Position numbers and translations under genes: made by a program. This document shows positions 34,891 to 46,875 of a DNA stretch of 64,000 bases, piece by piece. Every line of letters begins with the position of its first letter. The stretch's first letter is position 1. The stretch comes from Melastoma dodecandrum (Eukaryota; Streptophyta; Magnoliopsida; Myrtales; Melastomataceae). The stretch is from NCBI GenBank assembly GCA_029817715.1, contig JARUPY010000539.1, positions 4,315,501 to 4,379,500 on the forward strand, in the 5' to 3' direction. Below the pieces are notes generated by a model that saw only the letters and a program-made list of their open reading frames with translations, did not search any database and was not told the DNA's origin.

Positions 34891-37338
34891 ATGGGTTTCC
34901 ACAAGCGACTCCTCCCCGACGCCGCCCTCCAGTTATCCCGACATCTGCAACGATCATGCAAGGTCGTAACTTCTTCCTTCCCCAGGTGTTCCTCCACCAT
35001 CGCCACTCCCAGGGAATCCGATTCTTCTTCCTCTTCTGGGGCTGCCTCCCCGCCTTATCTCCCCAAGTTCGATTACGTTCCCAAGCCTTACGGTGGCCCT
35101 TCCGGCGATGAAGTCCTCCGGAAGAGGAAGGAGTTCTTGGGCCCTTCTCTGTTTCATTACTACCAGAAACCCGTGAGTTGAATCGTTTGTTTCTGTCGGG
35201 CGATTGATTTCCATTCTCTTGTCTGGACGAGCGATCGTTTCTGCGGGATGGTGATGGTGGCACTGGGATTTCTGCAGCAGAAGGCCCTTGTTTTATTTTT
35301 TGTGTCATCATCCATGGCAATGTGATTCCTATAGACTATGATTCTTCAGTAGGAAGCTGCCAGTAACTATTCGTGGAGTTAAGATGAGTTTATGGATGCG
35401 GAGGTCTTTCAAAATTGATATCCCTCTGCAGGGGCTTTTTACGTACAATTAGACTTGGGATGGATGATTTGGTTGATATTTGGAGGTTGGGTATTTTTGT
35501 TACTGCAGCTCAACATCGTCGAAGGGAAAATGCAGTACTTGTTCGATGAGGATGGGAAGCGGTATCTCGATGCCTTCGCTGGGATTGTCACCGTTTCATG
35601 CGGTCATTGCCACCCTGAAGTCCTCGACGCTATATTCGAGCAAAGCAAGCTTCTTCAGCATGCCACCACCATATATCTGCACCATGCCATAGCGGATTTC
35701 GCTGAGGCGCTTGTATCGAAGATGCCCAGGAACCTTAAGGTTAAATGATTTGACCTGTGCTAGAAAAAGGCCTGCTTCGGCATCCTCATTAGTTATTAGC
35801 GGGGTAACATGCTACTGCTTGCCAGGTCGTGTATTTTGTGAATTCGGGGTCGGAGGCCAATGAATTAGCCATGCTAATGGCCAGACTGTACAGCGGGAAT
35901 CTTGAAATGATATCCTTGAGGAATGCATACCATGGAGGCAGCTCCAGTACAATAGGATTGACAGCACTTAATACATGGAAGTACCCAATTCCACAGGTCT
36001 CTATGGATCAAGTGATGGCGATGGATGGAATTGCTTCTTTGTTGGATATCTCTAGGTACCTTTAATTGTTAATATCAGAAGTACTGTTTCTTTTCAGGGT
36101 GAAATCCACCATGTCATGAATCCAGATCCGTACCGTGGAGTCTTTGGCTCTGATGCCAGCGGTTATGCACAGGATGTGCAGGATCACATTGATTTCGGAA
36201 CATCGGGAAAGGTAGCTGGGTTCATCGCTGAAACCATTCAGGTCTGGACAAAAGCTTGTCACTAACTGCAGCAATGTCAGACTTTTGATACCTGTTACTG
36301 AGTTCTCTGGCATTCTTGATTCTCCAGGGAGTTGGTGGAGCAGTTGAGTTAGCGCCGGGCTATCTGAAGCTGGTATATGACATTGTGCGCAAGGCTGGCG
36401 GGGTTTGCATTGCCGATGAAGTCCAAACTGGGTTTGGTCGCACTGGAAGTCATTATTGGGGATTTGAAACCCAGGGTGTAATTCCCGACATTGTCACAAT
36501 GGCAAAGGTCCATTTTCCATGTCACAAATCAGGCCTAGTACATTTCCCATTATGTGTAATTCATCCGACGGTATCTTCTGAAGTGATGGCATCTTTCAGG
36601 GAATTGGTAATGGCTTACCTTTAGGAGCAGTGGTTACGACACCCGAAATAGCTAATGTATTGGCTCAGAAGATTCAGTTCAACACGTTTGGTGGGAATCC
36701 TGTTTGCTCGGCAGGAGGACATGCCGTGCTCAGAGTTATAGATAAGGAGAAACGTCAAGCACACTGTGCTGATGTTGGCTCTCACTTGACCACTCGTTTT
36801 AGGGACCTTCAGCAGAGACACAACAGTAAGTAGTCTTTCCACAAGTTAATGAAATTTCCCTATGGCACTGTGTTGTTATGAACATTCACTTGTTGGCATC
36901 TCTGCAGTCATTGGTGATGTGAGAGGTAGAGGCTTGATGTTGGGTATCGAGCTCGTGACAGACAGCGTGAAGAAGACCCCGGCTAAAGCGGAGACGGCCA
37001 TCCTATTCGAAAAACTCAGAGGTGTGCATTAATATACACAAAGACGCAGCATTTACCCAATTCAAAGTTACAGATCAATTCAATGTGTACTTAGCTTTTG
37101 GGTTTGCCTGCAGAACTGGGCGTGCTAGTTGGAAAAGGCGGCCTGAATGGGAACGTGTTCAGGATCAAGCCACCGATGTGCTTCACAAAAGATGATGCCG
37201 GTATCCCTCCCGCTTCTAGTTTGATGATCCCTTGTCAAAATTTTCATCTACTAGAAATATTGAGCATGTGCTTTTTTCGGTTGGTAATGTGCAGATTTCC
37301 TCGTTGACGCAATGGATTATGCCATGACCAAGTTATGA
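34891..37338 (+). CDS. AGT2: Alanine-glyoxylate aminotransferase 2 homologue, mitochondrial
   Basis: Nine exons (34891-35172, 35509-35739, 35826-35996, 36098-36241, 36328-36507, 36600-36825, 36908-37021, 37114-37200, 37295-37338) encode 492 residues; phases close. This is a class-III PLP aminotransferase. Visible: a Ser/Arg-rich presequence typical of mitochondrial import (about residues 1-50), the [16 protein letters not shown] block, VNSGSEANE for phosphate binding, [12 protein letters not shown], and the Schiff-base lysine in TMAKGIGNG (Lys336). It resembles the Arabidopsis AGT2/AGT3/PYD4 group, which transfer amino groups from alanine or beta-alanine-type donors to glyoxylate; I favour AGT2. 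An exon-1 fragment lies 1.7 kb upstream. Confidence 0.92.
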
Positions 37339-37704
37339 GGCGCGTACTCCTGGATGCGATGTTCTTCACAATAAGTTAGTTTCAAAATTTGGAATCATGA
37401 ACTTCAGACCGGACATGTTATGGGATCTCGGGTTTTCGATGTATAACTGCAACATACCAAAATACTGAAAACACTTCGGTGTTTCTGATTACAAAAAAAG
37501 AAGTGAACTTAGTGCATTCATTAATCAATCCTAGTTTGCACCACCTGAATTACATACTAATCATAAGCCAAAAAAGAGTAGACTATCCACAGGTTTTGTC
37601 GCAGATGGCTGCTATAAAATTATCCGTGGCATGGACTAAAGATGCTGTACTTCCTCATCTTCTTCTCCTGTTTATTGAGGTTCTGGGAGATAAATGGGAT
37701 CTTC
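37339..37704. other. Shared 3' spacer
   Basis: Spacer between convergent AGT2 and the TGA gene, presumably both 3' UTRs. Nothing else is seen. Confidence 0.5.
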
Positions 37705-39321
37705 CTAGGAAGGATCTTGCCGCCGGGAAGCCCAGAGCTGACTTAATGCTCGCAACCGTTCAAAATACTCTCCCAGTGCAATCAAGCCACGTGCCACGCC
37801 ATGGATCGTCAGGACTCGTGACATCTGCCAAAGTGTTTCGTGGCGTATGTGGTCTGCCTGGTCAAGTTGAAAGCAATACAGAGGACTCAAGTGGGAGTTT
37901 TCCCTGAGTCGAGGAGAAGAGGAAGAAGTAAATAACAGTATACCTGGTTTACGAAGCTTATCATTTCCTCTATCTTTTGGATTGCAGTAGATGTCTCGGG
38001 GATCGATATCTCTTCTTCGCCGAGATGACCCTTGGCTACATTTTCGGCCAGGGCTTGCTGAAGCTTCTCTAGACCTTGAGAAAGAGCGTCTTCAGCCTGT
38101 TGGCACGTGATCTTCATGTTATGCACGTCCAAGTTTTCCATGTCTGATAAAGGGCGAAGCTGGTCCATTAGAACCTGGAGAGGTATATATGAAGCAGCCG
38201 GTTCAGCTAGACGACCAACAGTTCCCCCGGTAAATGTTTCACGGCCTCGTTTTGGCATGTTACCCTTATAAGCTCTGAGGGTCGAAACCCGCCGATCCAC
38301 AAGAAGAACCTCTCTGCCGGCGTCCTCCACATGCCAGACATCATATAGAACACGTCTGATTGCGCTGCCTCAGCTTTCATCCGGAAAAGCTTTGAGTAAT
38401 GCTTCATTCCATTCTGTACCAGTATCTGAAGAGTTATGTCGCTCGTGTTGGCTTGAAGGGCTGTCCTAAGTTCGCCAGTCTGTCGATTCTGTTCTTGGAC
38501 CCAGTGTCCATACTCCGCCTCAAATTCGACAATCTCTGTCAACGGCTCAAGATTTTGGCCCTAAACTTCGTAGATAAACATGAGGACAAAATGTCCTAGG
38601 CGAAATGACCAAAAACTCATCACACCTGGTTTCATTGGTCCTGAAAAACCAGCAGAGACATCCACACCACCGGCTATGTACATTCCCTGCCGTCTCGCTC
38701 GGTCGACCTCTAGCTCCAACTGCATCAGTTTCGTATGACTAGCTTCAAGCTGTTGAACATAGGCCTAGCATATGCATTTGAATTGCTCCAGTCACGGCAA
38801 TGAAAATGGAACTAAACATGGGCACAAGCCACTTGAGATCAAAATGGCTATGGTACCTTCTTCCTTAGACGGCTCTTCCGTGCAGCCTCACGGTTCTGCG
38901 CTAAACGCCTCTGGACCTGAAAATGCCGCTCGTTAGCCAGCCACATGATATCTCTGAAATGTGGGATGAGAAGATTCCCGGTGAACAAAGCCAATACTCA
39001 CCTTCTCTGGGGACTTCCCCTTGACTTGTTCGTACTTGCGAGGTGTCCCCAAAGATCCATTCGAGGTATCCTCCGACTGCACGACCCAAATTACATACAG
39101 GGCCCATGAAAAATCAGCCGCTCCACCTAAACAGAGATTTTACATACGAGGATAATCACCTGATTGTCTAAATGGTTCTGATAAGCTTCTACAATCAAAG
39201 GCGGAGGCACGAGCGGATTCACGCTAGGCTTAAAGTCATCGTCCCACATCCCCATCTGATGGATCGACTCGTAAATTCCCATCACCCTCGGTGGGACGAA
39301 CTGGGTTGAGGAAGAGAACAT
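37705..39321 (-). CDS. TGA1: TGA-type bZIP transcription factor, TGA1/TGA4 clade
   Basis: Seven coding exons: 39160-39321, 39002-39076, 38857-38916, 38626-38764, 38264-38535, 37944-38174, 37705-37857. They encode 363 residues. The N-terminus (TQFVPPRVMGIYESIHQMGMW) and SEDTSNGS-GTP match the TGA1 clade. The bZIP basic region has N87-x7-R95 (NREAARKSR). The DOG1 domain spans about 150-363 (EYGHWVQEQNRQ, MSGMWRTPAERFFLWIGGFRPS, CQQAEDALSQGLEKLQ, ALGEYFERLRALS). TGA factors bind as-1/TGACG elements and work with NPR1 in salicylate-dependent defence. Oddity: the paired cysteines I recall as C260/C266 in TGA1 are H254 and C260 here. Two other remembered TGA1 cysteines are also replaced. The segment around 239-259 is unusually divergent. 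Confidence 0.92.
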
Positions 39322-42300
39322 GGTCGGCCTTTCACTGGCTGCTACTACAAGGAGCAATCACCATCGAAACCAAGAAAGATCTCAATCCACGAAGCCAACC
39401 CATCATATGCACATCCAACTAATGATACCGCACTCAAAACAACCGACATCGTCACTCTCATAGTCAGAGGCAGCAGCAAATAGTGTTCATCACTCTTCCT
39501 CAACTCGAACAAGAAAACTGAGTACACATATTAAGTAAGAAACGCTTCCCAACAAACCCAGTAGCCGGATTTTCCGACCAACATGACAGCAAAAACGGTA
39601 ATCAGAAAACAGAGAGCTGGAAGAAAAGGGAAAGCAAGCCCCAATCAGCGAGCACAGAATCCAAGAAACATGTACCCTCGAAGGACAGACCTCCTTTTAA
39701 CTTCAGCAGGGAGGGGGAATGAAACTTCCAAAATAGTCAAAATCCTTTCTAGGCTCAATCCCAAGCAATAGAACCCACGACGGACGAGTCACTTCCACGT
39801 TGTTGTCTTTTTTTTTTGTCACGCTAAGAAGAAAAAGGAAATCCCCTGACCCAGAACTCGAAACATCAAATTCCTCGATACCCAGAAGAGGATATTGGCT
39901 TCCGAGATGAAAAGATAGTTCCTTTTTTGATTGATCGATTCTTCTTCTTCTTCCTCTTCTACTTCTTTTCCTTACAAGGGAGAAGTGGTAATGGTAGCCA
40001 AGAACAGAACAAGTAGGCTTTTCGTTGTGTCCGAAATCCAACGCTGCCCGTTTCTTGGGTTTGTTTTGTAATCTTCCCATCCCTCCCCACTTCTTATATT
40101 ATTATTCTATAGCAACATTCAAACTCCTTGCCAATAAATAAATAAATTACTTATACATTTAAAAATATCATTAAAAGAATAATGGCCACCATAAAAAGAT
40201 TAGCCTAGGGGGATTATCTTCGTGGATCCGATTCATTGCAATGAATAAATTAATGTTACTAAAGTTCACCCCGCAAGGAAAAGCTCGTCACGCGTGAAAC
40301 CTTTACAAGTTCACTGAACATATATGTAAGGAGTAGTAGTAAACCAGTTCCAAGCACGAGGAAAGAGTTACTTTTTTTTTGTCTTCGGTGGGTAATTAAC
40401 TCCTTATACCCCAATTTAGTTCTTGAATTGGACGAAATTCGTTTCTAATCACTATTGGAAAAGAGAAAGAAAAATCGGGCATATCCATCACGAGGGCATT
40501 GCATGTTCAAGAGGAGAATCGTCATGAAATGCATCAAACTGTTCATTATTCCCCTCCCAATATTCTTGGAAAGTAAGTAGGAACCACTCGATTTTTTTGA
40601 CAACTTGCTCAATCTCTTATACCGACACTTCCCATTTACTTTTCTTTTTTCCCTAAACATTGTATATAATGTCTTACTTGCATCTTTAAGGAAGAAACAA
40701 ACGAACAAACGAACGAACGATTCACATTATTAATTATACTAATAATTGATTATAAGTTGAGATTATTAGCGTTGCAAAATTACCCTAATAATGATAACTA
40801 ACCACTCTACAGTCTGCTTGGGCGCACGCGAAATCTCGATTTACGAAAGTGTGCGTTGGAATATACGAGTGCTAAGGGAGCCTGAAAAGGCAATGGTCCC
40901 TATCAATACTGAATAAACAGCAAACGACCAAGCACCACCACATTGAGAGTCTCCACAACAGTATATCGTTGCCGTCTCAAAAGCTTTTTGGCAAGACAGA
41001 TTTGCCAACCTCAAATTCGAATTGCGATAAAAGTGATCGACAACTAAGTAGCATCTTATCCGTATAGTTATGAGGAACGGAAATGCGAGACCATCTAAAA
41101 CATCAGCATCGATTTGTTGAGTATTGATAAGGAAGGGTTTGGGCGTTGTAGAATTCACAGAAAAGAAGTTTTGTGCAAAAACATATTTGTGTTGTATCTG
41201 TGGCATATTTATCGGCAAATTCTCTCACTGTTTGGCCGCTAAAAATGAGTCCGAAGCGATGATGTTAGGTTGGACCACATTAGAAGGGGGGCCAAAAGAA
41301 ATATTATGGAGTCTTAGTCGGAAGTTCAATTTTTTTATTATTAAAAAGAAGTAAATCGTACGTCCTTTTCTCATCTACTTTTGTTCCAATATTTGATCAA
41401 TGAGGATAAGGATATATGGGTGCATTTACTGGACGCTTCTTTCTGTTTTTTAGTATGCACTTTTATTCGTGTTATGTGAGGTAAAAGTAAAAACTAATTA
41501 TTACATGGATTTTTAATTCTTTATAGAAGCATCCCAAGGTTTTCATACATCCTCATCATCATTATCATCTTCTTCTCCTTGGTGTAGCTAAGATTTCACG
41601 TAATGAATTATTTGTTTATTTTAATGTATGAATCCAAATGGGTTTTTTCAACATGTTGGACCCCCATGAACCGAATCCCACCAAGTTGAAAGAATGAACT
41701 CAAATATTTTCAGAGGAGATCTTTTGAGACAAAAGGGGACACCAGGTGTTACGTCACGCAACCACCCACGTTTAGATCACCTGTGTGGAGCTCATTTTCA
41801 CATTTAATTTTCAATCCCCGAAAAAATAAAATGAAATAAAAAAAAACCGGAAGAGGAAAAGAAAGGAAAACTAATATCGGGCTTCAATTAGGTGGCGTCA
41901 TCCACAATCACAAATTCGTCTTCCTCCACATTTTACCAAACTCACGAAAATTTTTCTTTTCCCCTTGTGCAATGTCAAACAAAATTACTTTTCGATAATA
42001 ACACACGTAGTAGAGACTTCACCAAGATCAAAAAATAAAAACCAATATAATAGAAGCGGTTTTTAGTTCAAAGGCAAACCCTTCCTTTTGTATTGTCCAA
42101 ACGTCAGCTCCTTATGTCGAATATTTCCAATTTGAATCGCACTCGAAATATTTGTTTTATAGACTTGTTTGATTCACAGAATAGAGAATCGCTTCTTCCC
42201 AAAACAAATACAAAAATAAGTTTCATTTGGCGAACCAGATACCATCTTTTACTATGTGATCCAAACCCAAGTGTGGGATGACTGTGCGTAGTGCATGCAT

Positions 42301-42710
42301 GCCCCATCATCCCCCATATTATATTCGATAGGGAACAGTGTGGGTGTACATTGACAAAAGGTGTCTGGCCCACTTTTTAAGGACTTTTAGGGCACATTGC
42401 ATGCCTCTTTGGAACCCACTTTTAAAGCACACCAAAGTTGGGTTCTTGATTGATGCAACGTCGCCTTTTCCTTGTATTTTTGCTTGCCTCATCACATTTG
42501 AGGAATATATTTATGACGAAACTTGTTAATCTCTCCGTTTGGCCACCTCCAAATTTGTGGTTCATGTCCTTTCTCATATAGAGCACTTTTGTTTTCGTGG
42601 TGGTGTAATGAGTGCCATCCTCTTCCACAATTAGGTTTTCTTGATCCAATTTCACTTAGACAACTTCCACAAATCGTAAAAACCTGACGAGGGATTAGGA
42701 AACTCACATG
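39322..42710. other. Intergenic region upstream of the TGA gene
   Basis: Contains the TGA 5' UTR/promoter (with TCTTCTTCTTC tracts near 39945) and AT-rich sequence. An (AACG)n-like tract lies at about 40690-40720. A 125-codon minus-strand frame at 40841-41218 has no similarity I recognise, and I do not call it. No tRNA or other gene was found. Confidence 0.4.
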
Positions 42711-43114
42711 TACGGGTGAAAACGAACCGAGTCGCTCGCGAGCTGGTTCGGTCAAAATTCGGTTAGATTTCGACTTTGACAGAGCTCGAGCCGAATTCGA
42801 GCCGGCTCTTTTTGTTAACGAGCCGAAACACTTACAGCTCGATGATTCGTGATCCGCTCGCGAGCATAATATTATATAATAAATATTAATAATTTATCAA
42901 TAAAAAATAACAAAATTACTAATAAAATTAATAAAATCGAGTCTACATTCGAGCCTTTCGAGCTGAGCTCGAGCTCTCTATAATTGGACCGAACTCGAGT
43001 TCCAATTATTTGAGCTCGATTGAGTTCGAGCCGAGCTTGAGCTCGAATTGTTCCTAATTGAGCCGAACTCGAGCCTAGGATATTCGGTATCGGTTCGGTT
43101 CGTTTTCACCCCTA
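42711..43114. mobile_element. Non-autonomous hAT-like element with GAGCTCGAG repeats
   Basis: About 404 bp between TACGGGTGAAAACGAACCGAG and its near-inverse, which reads TAGGGGTGAAAACGAACCGAA on the opposite strand. The terminal inverted repeats of about 20 bp match at nearly every base. The interior is packed with short GAGC/CTCGAG motifs on both strands and an AT-rich core. TAGGGGTG termini are common in plant hAT elements. I could not find a clean 8-bp target duplication, so the insertion is old or the ends are slightly misplaced. Confidence 0.68.
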
Positions 43115-43191
43115 ATAACTGATAACTCTAGTAAAATAGAGTTATGTGATCACATTTAGGCTTAATTCTAGTTAGTTTCGAGAATTTTAAT

Positions 43192-44490
43192 TGTTATTGT
43201 TTGCCAATCGAGCTGTAAATTGTCATTCATCACGTTTGCTTTGTGATCGTAGGAAGTAAATGAAGGCATGACGGAAAACAAAGCAAAAAGGGTGAAGGAT
43301 GAATAGGAATAGAAGGCGGAGGATTTCGTGCAGCTGCACAACGAAGCTCTTGCAGCTGCACAAGTAAAGCAGAAGGACGACAGACAAGCTCGTGCAGCTA
43401 CAATTCCAAGCCCGTGCAGCTGCACGACGAAAGGAGGAATCGATCAAGGATGTCAGACTGGTCGTTGCAGCTGCAACGCCAGTCCCGTGCAGCTGCACGA
43501 GTGCGTCAGGGCAGATATGAAAAGAGCTTCAGAGAGGTCGTTGCAGCTGCAACGAATTCATCTTGCAGCTGCACGACATAATATTACCCGAAAATTAGAT
43601 TTTATTTTTTAGATTTGCTTTAGGTATAAAAAGATTGGATTTTAGGTTAAGGAGGGCTCTCTTCTCTCTTCCCCTTCTGACTTTAATTTTGGCACCCGAC
43701 GACGGCTAGGAACAAGGAGACGAAGACGTTGATGGAGACTTCAACGATCCTTCTTTTCTCTTTGCTTTTTGTTTCGTTTGCGATGTCGAACTAAACATCT
43801 TTTTCTAGGATGATGATGAACCGACTCGTGTAGTTGGTTATCTATTTTTTCGGAATCAATTCAAGAAGATTTATCGTTTACTTGTGTTTCTTCTGTGTTT
43901 AATGCTTACCTATCGGGTTGATCGCCGGTTTGTATGAACTCTTAGTCCTAAGTGAACTCGAGAGAGACTTAGGATTAGAAGAGGGAAACATAACTTAGGT
44001 TAAGGCCGAGAGATCGGCTTAACTAAGAGGAGTATAGAGATATACACTCATAGGTAACCGAGAGAACAATTGAATCTCAAGGAATTCTGATTATTCGTGA
44101 TTCGCTATAGAAATATAGGTTTACGGGTGATTAGTAATTCACGGTTACAGCCTCGAGAGAGGTGTAGCGATTGTTAGGGAATTGTGGTTAGTAAACGGTA
44201 AAACGGATTGAATTGAGGAAGAGAGAGTGCGATAACCTACGAATCGATAGGGGATTCGGAGTCATAGGCCTTTATTATTTGAACTACAACCTTGCTTTCA
44301 TTTTTCTTGTGATTTACTTTCTTGCACCAAACATTTCATTACTCAACCTTCTTGACTAGAATTTGAACTCAATAATTGAATTTTGGCAGTAGATTCTGTT
44401 TAATCAGTCCTCGTGGGAACGATCTTTTTCATCACTTTATTACTTGGCGCGACCCGTATACTTGCGTGTGCGTTTTAGCGAACAATAACA
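43192..44490 (+). mobile_element. Solo LTR, 1.3 kb, with palindrome array in U3
   Basis: Starts TGTTATTGTTTGC and ends GCGAACAATAACA: long imperfect inverted termini with the canonical TG/CA. A TATAAAAA box at 43625-43632 fits the U3/R border. The 3' end ('cctcgtgggaacgatc', 'gcgacccgtatacttgcg') resembles Ty3/gypsy LTR ends. No primer-binding site follows and no polypurine tract precedes, so it looks like a solo LTR. The flanking 5-mers (TTAAT and AGTGC) do not match, which argues for an old or rearranged insertion. The eight-palindrome array at 43329-43573 is listed separately. Confidence 0.65.
43329..43573. repeat. Array of eight TGCAGCTGCA palindromes in four spaced pairs
   Basis: TGCAGCTGCA begins at 43329, 43351, 43393 (one mismatch, TGCAGCTACA), 43415, 43466, 43488, 43542 and 43564. 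Within each pair the starts are exactly 22 bp apart with a 12-bp spacer of unrelated sequence. Pairs start 64, 73 and 76 bp apart. The core CAGCTG is an E-box. The array ends about 50 bp upstream of the LTR TATA box. Confidence 0.9.
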
Positions 44491-46561
44491 AGTGCTATTA
44501 AAAAAGAGAGGGTATTGTTTGGCGTGGGAGGGAGGGGGGTTCTATGTGGACTTAATGCAACTTGGGTTTTAAGATTAAAGAAAATCAATTCAAACGGGCT
44601 AATTTAGCTGTAAAGTAATAACACTTTCCAAAAGCATGCAGAGGTTTATCTACAAGAGCAACAACTCATGTGCTTGCGAACCCTTATATCTAATATTCAA
44701 ATCCTATACGCCCAAGAAGAAAGGGTTGGTGGAAAGACAAATCTGGAGGTCCTATCCAAGCAATATATTTCACAACGATTCCCAGGCAAGATTGGGCTTG
44801 GACCAGCCCATAATAATCAGATTGAATGTAAGGGGCAATGTGACGATATGATATGCGCGATTTCTTCGCCCCTATAGGTTTGGAGATGGATATGTCCGGG
44901 CGTAGTACCGCGTTCGAGAGATAATCGGGAGCGTTTTCGTTCGATTTCGGCCTTCTTTCGAGCTTTGGGGTCGGAATGAAACGATCTGTTGTATTCCATG
45001 GGTTGATCACACTCCGTCGACTCGTGCTTCATTCTTTTTAAGTCCTCAAGGAAATTCAGAGACGACTACCACCAAGATGCCTTGGTCAAATGCCCTGCTA
45101 AACCAAGTGTATATAACTAAAATTTTCTAACCAACTTGATCGTGTTACTCACTGACGGAGGATTCCACGACAACACAGTGTAAACTCACTAACAGTATTT
45201 GCCTCAACAACGTTGTAACATGAATCCGGCAATAATTGTGTGAAAATCCAGAAAATAAATTTAATAAAATCTCGATTATTTGTTTAAAGAATGATTCGAG
45301 AAAAAAGAAATGTAAGAATTCGGAAAACTTTTAACGAGACCCAACAAACGGCCCCAAGCATTAAATTTATCTCTTTCTCTTCTTAAATTACAAAGAAGAG
45401 TAAAACTCCCGAGGGAGTGAGAGAGAGACGACATCGACTGTCCGTACAGTCAGTCCCATGCAGTCCGCTGAAGATGAATCCAAATCAATATTATAACCAA
45501 ACCCGATCCCGACGGGCCAATCGGGTTCGGATCCGGACCACTCCGAGCAATTCTCTCACACCCCACAACACCCCTCCAAAGGCCCCCGGACTCAACAAAC
45601 ACTTCGCTCCGATCTCACCTCAAACTCCTCCTTCTCTCTCTCTCTATCTTTCCGACAACCTCTCTCTTCCCCCAGCCCTCTCCCTCTCCCTCTCCCTCTG
45701 GTAATTTCCCTCTTCGGGAAACCCAGGATTTCGTCTCCACGTGTCTCATCCTTCCTCTCTCTCTTTTACCCTCGTACTATTATTTTTAATATAGATCTGA
45801 CGGCTGTTGTTTCGTCTCTTGGTCTCGGAGGAATCGGACGGTGGGTGGGGATGGAGGCCGAGAGTGGTCAACAGCTGGCGCAACTTAGCCGAATGGTCGT
45901 GGGGTGTACGGGGGAGGCGCTCTGGCGCTGGCACCTTGCTTGTCTCCACGGTGGTGCTGATGATCATGGTAAACCACCATTTTCTTTCTTACTTGGGGGG
46001 TTCTTTCTTCTCCCTTCATATACGTCTGTGCATTTTGCCACCACCTCTTTTTTTCTTAAACATTGGGATTTGTCCTTTCCCTGAAATGGGATTCATCCTG
46101 ATTATATTATATCAAAATTATAAATGCCAGTTTTGAATTTAGTTAAGGACAAAGTTTTGGGTCCCGATGCCCGACAAAATTTAAAACTGCTAAGTTACAA
46201 TGAATAATCCCACCGATTAAAAAGGGATGTAATTATTATGGACTTTAAGGTTACGCAAACCATTGATTAGGATGCGGGTGAATCTTATTTGGTCCTTTGT
46301 TGACAAATATCTTTGTGTCTTTCTCTTGGATGGAGGAAAAAGTGCAAGGCAAGTGGGGGCTTCGGTTACATTAGGAAATTGTTCCACTTTCTATCTCTCT
46401 TTTATGATTGTTTTGTGAAATGGAAACTTTGAGGTTGATATTGAAAGAGGCCCGAAAGTTTCTTCTGGAAAATTCGTGTTCATGAACATGATGCTGCAAT
46501 TGACACGCCATGTGATTGAGATATGTATATATATGCGTGTCATGTACAGGTTGAGAGGAAG
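44491..46561. other. Intergenic region and leader of the acidic-protein gene
   Basis: No gene recognised in 44491-45400. From about 45400 CT-rich sequence (CTCTCTCTCT near 45635-45690) and then a GC-rich stretch suggest a promoter and a 5' exon. A donor at 45970 (CATG|GTAAAC) and an acceptor at 46550 (TACAG|GTTGAG) could define a leader intron. Confidence 0.4.
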
Positions 46562-46875
46562 ATGATAGTGGAAGACAGCGGCCTTGAAGAGAAGCCCATC
46601 AATGCCGAGGGTGGTTGCGGTGATGACAAGGGTGACGAGGATGATGACCCCGAAGAAGGGGAGGAAGAGGAACAGGCCCCCGAGGGTGGGGAGAATGATC
46701 ATGGGAATCCGCCGCCGAGGAGAATGGGGAGGAGGATGACGACGACGATGAAGGGGATGCCGAGAATCAGGACAAGGACGAGGACGATGGTGAGGAAGAA
46801 GACGGAGATGAAGAGTACGAGGACAAGGATGAGGACGTGGTGACCTTGCAGCCACCGAAGAAGCGGAAGAAGTGA
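46562..46875 (+). pseudogene. Acidic nuclear-type protein with frameshift
   Basis: From ATG 46562 the frame reads MIVEDSGLEEKPINAEGGCGDD followed by Asp/Glu-rich sequence, as in plant highly acidic proteins loosely annotated as prostatic spermine-binding-like. Near 46705-46715 the acidic coding potential moves to another frame (EENGEEDDDDDEGDAENQ) and continues to a basic, NLS-like end PPKKRKK with TGA at 46873-46875. The first frame instead becomes Arg/Met/Thr-rich. A missing base (or two extra) in 'aatccgccgccgagg' explains this. It is either a genuine frameshift or an assembly error in a low-complexity tract. The role is unknown; such proteins are thought to bind basic partners in the nucleus. 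Exon 1 upstream is probably non-coding. Confidence 0.6.

Noticed and set aside
40841..41218. 125-codon minus-strand open frame
   Set aside because: No family resemblance, no promoter signals, and the composition is not clearly coding; length alone is not enough.
43192..43600. CRISPR-like array suggested by regularly spaced short palindromes
   Set aside because: The repeats are only 10 bp with 12-bp and longer irregular spacers, lie in a plant LTR, and no cas-like genes exist.
46391..46855. 154-codon minus-strand frame rich in His/Pro/Arg
   Set aside because: It is the antisense shadow of the acidic Asp/Glu-rich coding sequence on the plus strand.
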